The position numbers and the translations under genes were made by a program. A stretch of 26,537 bases of DNA from an uncultured bacterium (lineage in GTDB: Bacteria; Bacillota_A; Clostridia; Oscillospirales; Oscillospiraceae): NCBI GenBank assembly GCA_905214605.1, contig CAJMMY010000002.1, positions 1-26,537 on the forward strand, written 5' to 3'. Below the pieces are notes generated by a model. The model ran no database searches and was not told where the DNA came from. It saw only the letters and a list, made by a program, of their open reading frames with translations. Shown here piece after piece: positions 21,900 through 26,537 of this stretch (position 1 is its first letter; the number at the start of each line of letters is the position of its first letter).

Positions 21900-22742
21900 A
21901 TGTTCCATACATCTGGTATCGTTCGGACTGGGGAAACATTTGACCGGTCTGGGGCGGTGTTTTCCCGGTATGCCCAACAGCTGGAGCGGGCATTTTCCCA
22001 ACCCGCCGGGGAATTGCCCTGCCCGGCGCAGATCCTGTTCCTCACGGAATACAGCCGGGCAGCCGGGGAGAAATCTCTGTTGCCGTTGGCGGAACAGCTG
22101 CTGCATCGGCTTGCCGCGAACCGGGATTCGTGCCATGGGCAGCGGGGTTTGCTGCTGTTTGCCGCCGGGGAATTGTATCGCCGTACCGGCTGCCGGGAAA
22201 CGGAAACCGCCGCCGATTGCTTGGCGGAGAAATTGATGGCGGAACGGCAGGTACCGCCCGATTCTGCCCTTGGCGGAGCATGGGCGATGACCATTGCAGG
22301 ATTGGCACGGGCGGGGCGCGCTTTTGGGCGGCAGCGGTATTTGGAGGCTGCCCTCCGGGGAGAAGAGCGGCTCCGGGCAGGGATGTCGAAAAAAGTCGAA
22401 TTTTGTCGAAAGCAGGGAGAACCACCGGCAGCGCTTGGGGATTATGCGTGGTATGCCATTGCCCTGCTGGAATTGGCGCTGTCCGGCTGCGGGGAGGGAT
22501 ATGCCGCCGGGGCGGAGACCTTATTGGACCGGGCGGAGGAATTGTTTGCCGCTCCGGCGGGGGGATATGGGGGTACACTGTCCGACAACGGGGCAATGCT
22601 CTGGGCGCAGCAAATGCTGCAAACCCAACGACCGGATTGGACTCGGCGGGAGCGGGGGCGCCGGCAGGCGGAATGGCTGATGGAGGTCAGCACCCGGATG
22701 CCGGAGCCCATGGCATTGACCGCGTTGCTCCGGCTTCCGTAA
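21900..22742 (+). CDS. YyaL/DUF255 C-terminal-like helical protein
   Basis: The 280-residue product lines up, from memory, with the C-terminal alpha/alpha-barrel part of YyaL/SPATA20-type proteins. SALGGAWAMTIAGLARAGRAFGRQRYLEAAL corresponds to the WNGLMIAALAKAGRVFGRPDYLEAA segment. LGDYAWYAIALLELAL corresponds to LDDYAFLIWGLLELY. A C-terminal AEELFAAPAGGYGGTLSDNGAM block also fits. The N-terminal thioredoxin domain of that family (about 680 residues) is absent. GGGAGG lies 8 bases before ATG 21900. Three Spo0A-like heptamers lie inside the gene at 22384-22410. Biochemical function unknown. Confidence 0.6.
   Translation: MFHTSGIVRTGETFDRSGAVFSRYAQQLERAFSQPAGELPCPAQILFLTEYSRAAGEKSLLPLAEQLLHRLAANRDSCHGQRGLLLFAAGELYRRTGCRETETAADCLAEKLMAERQVPPDSALGGAWAMTIAGLARAGRAFGRQRYLEAALRGEERLRAGMSKKVEFCRKQGEPPAALGDYAWYAIALLELALSGCGEGYAAGAETLLDRAEELFAAPAGGYGGTLSDNGAMLWAQQMLQTQRPDWTRRERGRRQAEWLMEVSTRMPEPMALTALLRLP
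22384..22410 (+). promoter_or_regulatory. three Spo0A-like boxes within the YyaL-like gene
   Basis: TGTCGAA at 22384, AGTCGAA at 22394 and TGTCGAA at 22404 repeat the 10-bp spacing and orientation of the upstream array. They encode the short basic stretch SKKVEFCRK, which falls in a loop of the YyaL-like alignment. Confidence 0.6.
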
Positions 22743-22745
22743 AAA

Positions 22746-22777
22746 AAACAAGGCGGAACCCGCGTTCCGCCTTGTTT
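22746..22777 (-). terminator. terminator of the dUTPase gene
   Basis: AAACAAGGCGGAAC (22746-22759), loop of 4, GTTCCGCCTTGTTT (22764-22777). On the minus strand eight T residues close the stem, 19 bases past the dUTPase stop. It also begins 3 bases after the plus-strand gene's stop and may end that transcript too. Confidence 0.9.
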
Positions 22778-22796
22778 GAAGGATTGTTCGATTGTT

Positions 22797-23951
22797 TTAC
22801 TTGCTGGGGAACAGGTCTGTGGGCAGATCGCCCATTTCGTTCAGCTGCATCATCACCAATGCCTGGGTTGCGCCCCGGTGGCCTTTCTGAGAGGCCTCCT
22901 GATACCAGCGCTTGGCCTCTTCCGGGTCAGCCTTGGTGCCCAGACCCTTTTCATAGCACTGTGCCACGCGGTACATGGCGTCCACATGGTGCTGCTCGGC
23001 AGCCGCCAGGAACCACTTGAATGCCATTTCCTCGTTCTTTTCCACGCCGATGCCCTGACTCAGGCAATCTGCGTAAGCATAGCGGCCGTCGGCATGCTGC
23101 CGTTTTGCTGCCCGGCGGAAGAACTCCGCGGCCTTTTCCAAATTCTGGTCCACGCCGTCGCCCTCGGTGTAGAACACACCCAGCTGGAACAGCGCGTCGG
23201 CATTGCCCAAATCTGCGGCCATCTGCAGCCACTTTGCGGCATTGACGCAGTCATTTTTGTGCAGGTAGTAGCTTGCCACCAGCAGCTGTGCATGAATGTG
23301 GCCCAGCTCTGCGGCAATCTTGAACTCTTCCAGTGCTTTCTCGTCGTTCCGTTCCACGCCGTCGCCCTGCTTGTACTTCAGACCCAGTGCAAACGCCTCG
23401 TCGGCATTGCGCTCGCTTGCGTCCCGGTAATCGGTGGGGTCCGGCTGTGCAGGCTGCTCCGGCTGAGGGGCCGGTGCCGGTGCGGCGGGCTGCTGCTCGG
23501 GCAATGCGGCGGTGCCGGTGGAGCCGAAACGGCCCTCGCCCCGCTGGGTGTCGGACAGCTCTTCGGCTACGGTAAAGGCGGGGGTGAAATACGGTGTGAA
23601 CAGCATCTGTGCAATGCGGTCGCCGGGCTGTACGGTCTGCTGCACCTTACCGTGGTTCAGCAGCGTCACAAAAATCTCGCCCCGGTAATCCGGGTCAATC
23701 ACGGCCACCTTGTTGGCAGGGGCCAGACCCTGCTTGGAGGCCATGCCCGACCGGGCATAAATCAGACCGGCAACGCCCATGGGAATTTCCATGGCAAGTC
23801 CGGTGGGAATCATGACGGTTTCGCCGGGGTAAATGGTTACGGGCGCCTGCAGGCAGACGCACAAATCAAAACCTGCGGCGGCAGCGGAGCCCTGAACGGG
23901 CAGAACGGCATGGGGGTTCAGTTTTTTGATGTTCATGTTGAAATCCGGCAT
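22797..23951 (-). CDS. dut: dUTPase fused to Sel1-like repeats
   Basis: Residues 1-147 form a full trimeric dUTPase, hydrolysing dUTP to dUMP and pyrophosphate. All five motifs are present: AGFDL (26-30), ARSGMASKQG (66-75), VAVIDPDYRGEI (82-93), QPGDRIAQ (108-115) and RGEGRFGSTG (137-146). A Pro/Ala/Gln-rich linker (about 148-172) joins five to six Sel1 repeats (182-365), each with the A-x-x-LG-x-x-Y...G-GV-x-(N/D)-x-x-KA pattern, for example ALFQLGVFYTEGDGVDQNLEKAAEFF. The reading frame is continuous. At 384 residues it is more than twice a normal dUTPase. AGGAGG lies 9 bases before the ATG. It follows the LCP gene by 18 bp, so they are probably cotranscribed. Confidence 0.93.
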   Translation of the reverse strand: MPDFNMNIKKLNPHAVLPVQGSAAAAGFDLCVCLQAPVTIYPGETVMIPTGLAMEIPMGVAGLIYARSGMASKQGLAPANKVAVIDPDYRGEIFVTLLNHGKVQQTVQPGDRIAQMLFTPYFTPAFTVAEELSDTQRGEGRFGSTGTAALPEQQPAAPAPAPQPEQPAQPDPTDYRDASERNADEAFALGLKYKQGDGVERNDEKALEEFKIAAELGHIHAQLLVASYYLHKNDCVNAAKWLQMAADLGNADALFQLGVFYTEGDGVDQNLEKAAEFFRRAAKRQHADGRYAYADCLSQGIGVEKNEEMAFKWFLAAAEQHHVDAMYRVAQCYEKGLGTKADPEEAKRWYQEASQKGHRGATQALVMMQLNEMGDLPTDLFPSK

Positions 23952-23969
23952 AAGGGATTCCTCCTGTTC

Positions 23970-24860
23970 TTAATCGATATATGGACTATAAATTTCCTGC
24001 ATCATTTGAGCCGTAGCGGTTTGATCCGCCACGAAGTAAGAGCCGCCGTTGATCATCTGCGGCTGACCGGGGAGGGTGTTGGTGGTGATGTCGGCAAAAT
24101 CGCAGCCAATCATCGCCCGGGCAATCCAAATCAGATTGCCAACGGAAAGGTCCGTGGTGGTGTCATTCCGAACGGCAGCCAAAGCCGCGGGACCGCGGAA
24201 AATCAGCATGGGATTGACCCACTGCTCCATGGCAGCCTGCACAAAGGCCCGCTGCACGTTCACCCGTTCCAAATCGGCCATGGCATAGCCGGAGCGGAAT
24301 CGGAGCAGCTGCACGGATTCTTCCCCGTCCAGCTTTTGTTCTCCGGCCTTGAGATGGATATACAAATTCTGATAGGGGTCCTCGTAATCCATGTCCATGG
24401 GCACATTAAAGGTGACGCCGCCGAACAAATCCACGATTTTCTCCACCACGTCGAAATTGACCATGGCATATCGGTCCGGCCGGAATCCCAGCAGGACGGT
24501 GACCTCGTTCATCAGATTTTCCATGCCCGCCTCCCCTCCGCCGGCAGCGCCGCAGGCGGAATTCAGCTTCGGCACGGAGTAGCCGGAGGTGTACGTGTCT
24601 CGGGGCAGGCTCAGCAGACTGACGGTGTGTTCCCGGCTGTCCAAGGTCATTAAAATCATTGTGTCTGTGCGGTAGCCCTCTTCGTCGGTGCCGCACAGCA
24701 GGATTGTGGATACGCCGCTGCGGCGGGTCCGGCTGTCGGTATGGTCTTTCGGCTGCCCGAAAAAGCAGCAGATAATCGCGAATGCCACCAGCACACCCAG
24801 TAAACTCAGCAGTGTGCGGCGGAGAAAGGGGTGTTTCCGCCCCGGTTGATCTACATACAT
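23970..24860 (-). CDS. LytR-CpsA-Psr family protein
   Basis: An extracytoplasmic, membrane-anchored enzyme family that transfers teichoic acids or glycopolymers from lipid carriers to peptidoglycan. The 296-residue protein has a short cytoplasmic N-terminus and one membrane helix (about residues 14-35: RRTLLSLLGVLVAFAIICCFF). The LCP domain follows with LLCGTDEEGYRTDTMILMTLD, SLPRDT, KLNSACGAAGGGEAGMENLMNEV, FGGVTFNVPMDMDYED and LLRFRSGYAMADLERVNVQR. The Arg and Asp residues that bind pyrophosphate in this family are present. ATG at 24860 lies 12 bases after GGGAG. First gene of a two-gene unit with the dUTPase fusion. Confidence 0.92.
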   Translation of the reverse strand: MYVDQPGRKHPFLRRTLLSLLGVLVAFAIICCFFGQPKDHTDSRTRRSGVSTILLCGTDEEGYRTDTMILMTLDSREHTVSLLSLPRDTYTSGYSVPKLNSACGAAGGGEAGMENLMNEVTVLLGFRPDRYAMVNFDVVEKIVDLFGGVTFNVPMDMDYEDPYQNLYIHLKAGEQKLDGEESVQLLRFRSGYAMADLERVNVQRAFVQAAMEQWVNPMLIFRGPAALAAVRNDTTTDLSVGNLIWIARAMIGCDFADITTNTLPGQPQMINGGSYFVADQTATAQMMQEIYSPYID

Positions 24861-24912
24861 GAGATTGCACTCCCAGTGATAAAATTTCCCGTTCTTTGTC
24901 AAGAACAGAACG

Positions 24913-24941
24913 ATTGTACCACACATTCCCCCGTAGGGCAA
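24913..24941 (-). promoter_or_regulatory. promoter of the LCP-dUTPase unit
   Basis: Minus-strand TTGCCC (24941-24936), 17-bp spacer, TACAAT (24918-24913), about 50 bases before the LCP start. Confidence 0.65.
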
Positions 24942-25008
24942 TGAAATTCGTGGAAAGGGGTTGGGATTGCGGCTTTATTGATAGGCTTTATTTGTAGAGT
25001 ACGCAACA

Positions 25009-25037
25009 TTGACGTTATCCGGAAACTGTGATACAAT
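25009..25037 (+). promoter_or_regulatory. promoter of the receiver-GGDEF gene
   Basis: TTGACG (25009-25014), a 17-bp spacer and TACAAT (25032-25037), giving a start point about 45 bases before the ATG. Confidence 0.75.
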
Positions 25038-25044
25038 TCATTAA

Positions 25045-25057
25045 TTACAAATTGTAA
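25045..25057. promoter_or_regulatory. possible operator, 13-bp inverted repeat
   Basis: TTACAAATTGTAA is a perfect dyad around a central A, located at the expected transcription start of the receiver-GGDEF gene. It is a candidate repressor site; the binding protein is unknown. Confidence 0.35.
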
Positions 25058-25088
25058 CAACTTGGCATCGAAGGTAGCGAAAAACGTT

Positions 25089-26405
25089 ATGGAACAAAAC
25101 AAAATCCTCATAGCAGATGATAATCCTCAAATCCGCGGCATTTTAAAGCGGTTGTTTGAGACGGAATATGAGATTGTGCAGGCTGAAAACGGAAACGAGG
25201 CATTGGAGCTGTACCGGGCAAACCGGGAGATGCTGGCAGCGGTGCTGCTGGACTTGAATATGCCGGAATATGACGGTATGTATTTTCTGGAGCAGCTGAC
25301 TGCCCGGTATCCGGAAAATTCCGTGCCCGTGGTGTGCGTCACCGGAGACGAGCGGGAGAGCAGCCTGATTCAGGCCTATGCCCATAAGGTCAACAGCTTT
25401 ATCTCCAAGCCTTTCAATACGGATTACGTTCGCCGGGTGGTTCGCTCCGCTGTGGAAGGCAGCGAGCGCCACACGGAATATGACAATGTCAATCTGCTCA
25501 GCCGGCTGACGGCTGTGCTGAACCGCTGTCATGCAGACATCGGCGCCGTGCAGACGGCATTGGAAATTCTGGGCGCCTATCTGGGCGCCGACCGGGTGAG
25601 CCTGTATATGCGGCCCATGCAGTCCGAGCTGTTTCAGTGGTGCCGGAAAGACGTGCCCGGCTCGTACTGGCAGACCTATCGCTGGATGCTCCGAAACGGC
25701 TGGGACCGGGATTGGACCGCTCCGGAGGAGTGGATGATGCAGGCGGGACCGGCTTACGGAAACTACAAACAGTACGAAGCATACTATAAAAAATATGCCG
25801 TTCACGGCATGACCTGTCTGAAACTGGAGGGAATCCGGAAACACCCTGCCTTTTTAATCATTGAAAATGCCGGCGGCGGGGTGCGGGACGTGGTGCTGCT
25901 GTTCGCGCTGCAAAATCTGTTCTCTCTGGCGGTGAAAAATGCGGAGCTGACCATTGTGGACCAGAAAACCGGCGTGTATAACCGCCGGCTGTACACGGAT
26001 TATATGAACCGTCTGACCAAGAGCAATCACAAGAGCTTGGGCGTGATTGTGATGAATCTGAACAGCATGCACCAGTATATTGCCACCTACGGACAAGCCG
26101 CCGGCGATGAATTGCTGGAGCGGACGGCCGAATTGGTCGGCGAGCAGGTGGGCGGCGCTTGTTTCCGCACCGGCGGCGATGAGTTTACCGCCATTGTCCG
26201 GGACGGCAGCCGGGAAGACGTGGAATCGCTGATGAATCGCATTTCCGCGGCCTGCCGGGAGCAGAATATCGGCTTGAGCATGGGCTACGCATGGCAAACC
26301 GGCAGCGGTGACCCGGAAGAGCTGTACAAGGCTGCGGACCGGAATATGCGGGAGGCAAAGAAGAAACATTACAGCTCTTTGAATGTGACCAAACCGAGAA
26401 AGTAA
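25089..26405 (+). CDS. response regulator with GAF-like middle and GGDEF domain
   Basis: A two-component output protein, 438 residues. The receiver domain (about 4-122) has D10/D11, phospho-acceptor D55 in VLLDLNMP, T85 and K107, so it looks functional. Residues about 135-285 resemble a divergent GAF-like sensor (ALEILGAYLGADRVSLYMR...). The C-terminal GGDEF domain (about 286-430) keeps TGGDEF at 361-366. In the usual DxDxFKxIND segment, however, it reads NLNSMHQYIAT, and no RxxD inhibitory site precedes GGDEF. The ribosome site is weak (GAAGGT, 15 bases away), with ATG at 25089 as the only sensible start. Monocistronic, with no histidine kinase next to it. Confidence 0.9.
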   Translation: MEQNKILIADDNPQIRGILKRLFETEYEIVQAENGNEALELYRANREMLAAVLLDLNMPEYDGMYFLEQLTARYPENSVPVVCVTGDERESSLIQAYAHKVNSFISKPFNTDYVRRVVRSAVEGSERHTEYDNVNLLSRLTAVLNRCHADIGAVQTALEILGAYLGADRVSLYMRPMQSELFQWCRKDVPGSYWQTYRWMLRNGWDRDWTAPEEWMMQAGPAYGNYKQYEAYYKKYAVHGMTCLKLEGIRKHPAFLIIENAGGGVRDVVLLFALQNLFSLAVKNAELTIVDQKTGVYNRRLYTDYMNRLTKSNHKSLGVIVMNLNSMHQYIATYGQAAGDELLERTAELVGEQVGGACFRTGGDEFTAIVRDGSREDVESLMNRISAACREQNIGLSMGYAWQTGSGDPEELYKAADRNMREAKKKHYSSLNVTKPRK

Positions 26406-26467
26406 AGGAAACAAAACGGGAACCTTTATTTTTGTAGATTTCTGGCTGTCCGGGTGCCAGCTTGAGC

Positions 26468-26505
26468 AAACCCATTTCTTTTGTGCGGACAAAAGAAACG
26501 GGTTT
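26468..26505. repeat. long hairpin after the receiver-GGDEF gene
   Basis: AAACCCATTTCTTTTGT (26468-26484), loop GCGG, ACAAAAGAAACGGGTTT (26489-26505): 17-bp stem with one mismatch. It lacks a T tract on the plus strand, so it may be an interspersed palindromic element or a terminator-like structure. The stretch 26406-26467 shows nothing else. Confidence 0.45.
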
Positions 26506-26537
26506 CCGATCCCAAAGAAAAGCCGCCGGGGGATTTC

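Noticed and set aside
22776..24653. A 625-codon plus-strand frame across the dUTPase and LCP genes.
   Set aside because: It spans two minus-strand genes with full motif sets and their junction; its translation shows no family features.

Overview
The window looks like a chromosomal segment of an anaerobic, spore-forming member of the Clostridia. The GC content (by eye mid-50s percent) and gene style suggest an Oscillospiraceae/Ruminococcaceae-like gut bacterium; this placement is an inference. The supporting observations are a germination protease gene (gpr), an array of perfect Spo0A-box heptamers, abundant Fe-S and flavin enzymes, AGGAGG-type ribosome binding sites and many intrinsic terminators. 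The genus cannot be named from the sequence alone.

Layout. Bases 1-2800 (minus strand) hold serS (C-terminal end off the window), parB and parA, with two parS palindromes just upstream of parA, which is the usual arrangement near a replication origin. Bases 2775-4200 hold gpr, divergent from rpsT. Bases 4376-6425 are a GntR/YtrA-type regulator, ABC ATPase and membrane permease operon. Bases 6451-7495 hold a family 8 glycosyltransferase. Bases 7498-11690 (minus) carry three redox genes: a GltD-like flavoprotein, an old-yellow-enzyme/enoate-reductase-like Fe-S flavoenzyme and a 2[4Fe-4S] ferredoxin. Between the first two lies a plus-strand promoter-to-terminator unit without a convincing gene, which is a candidate small RNA. 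Bases 11996-14630 are a copper-exporting P-type ATPase with a fused C-terminal CopZ-like domain and a CopY-type operator. A DMT exporter is divergent from it. Next come a CPA2 antiporter (minus) and a three-gene operon of PfkB kinase, DUF4241 protein and LUD-domain protein (plus), which converges on an Rrf2/IscR-like regulator (minus).

Bases 20257-22742 hold a secreted stalk/YD-repeat protein and a divergent YyaL-C-terminal-like protein. They are separated by seven TGTCGAA heptamers at exactly 10-bp spacing. Bases 22797-24941 carry a LytR-CpsA-Psr protein and a dUTPase fused to Sel1 repeats. Bases 25009-26405 encode a receiver-GGDEF protein whose GGDEF ligands are partly degenerate.

The observations most worth following are the Spo0A-box array with its second, intragenic cluster; the internal Shine-Dalgarno and start in copA that could release a free copper chaperone; the dUTPase-Sel1 fusion; and the orphan RNA unit at 8942-9117. 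No rRNA, tRNA, CRISPR array, insertion sequence or prophage gene was seen.
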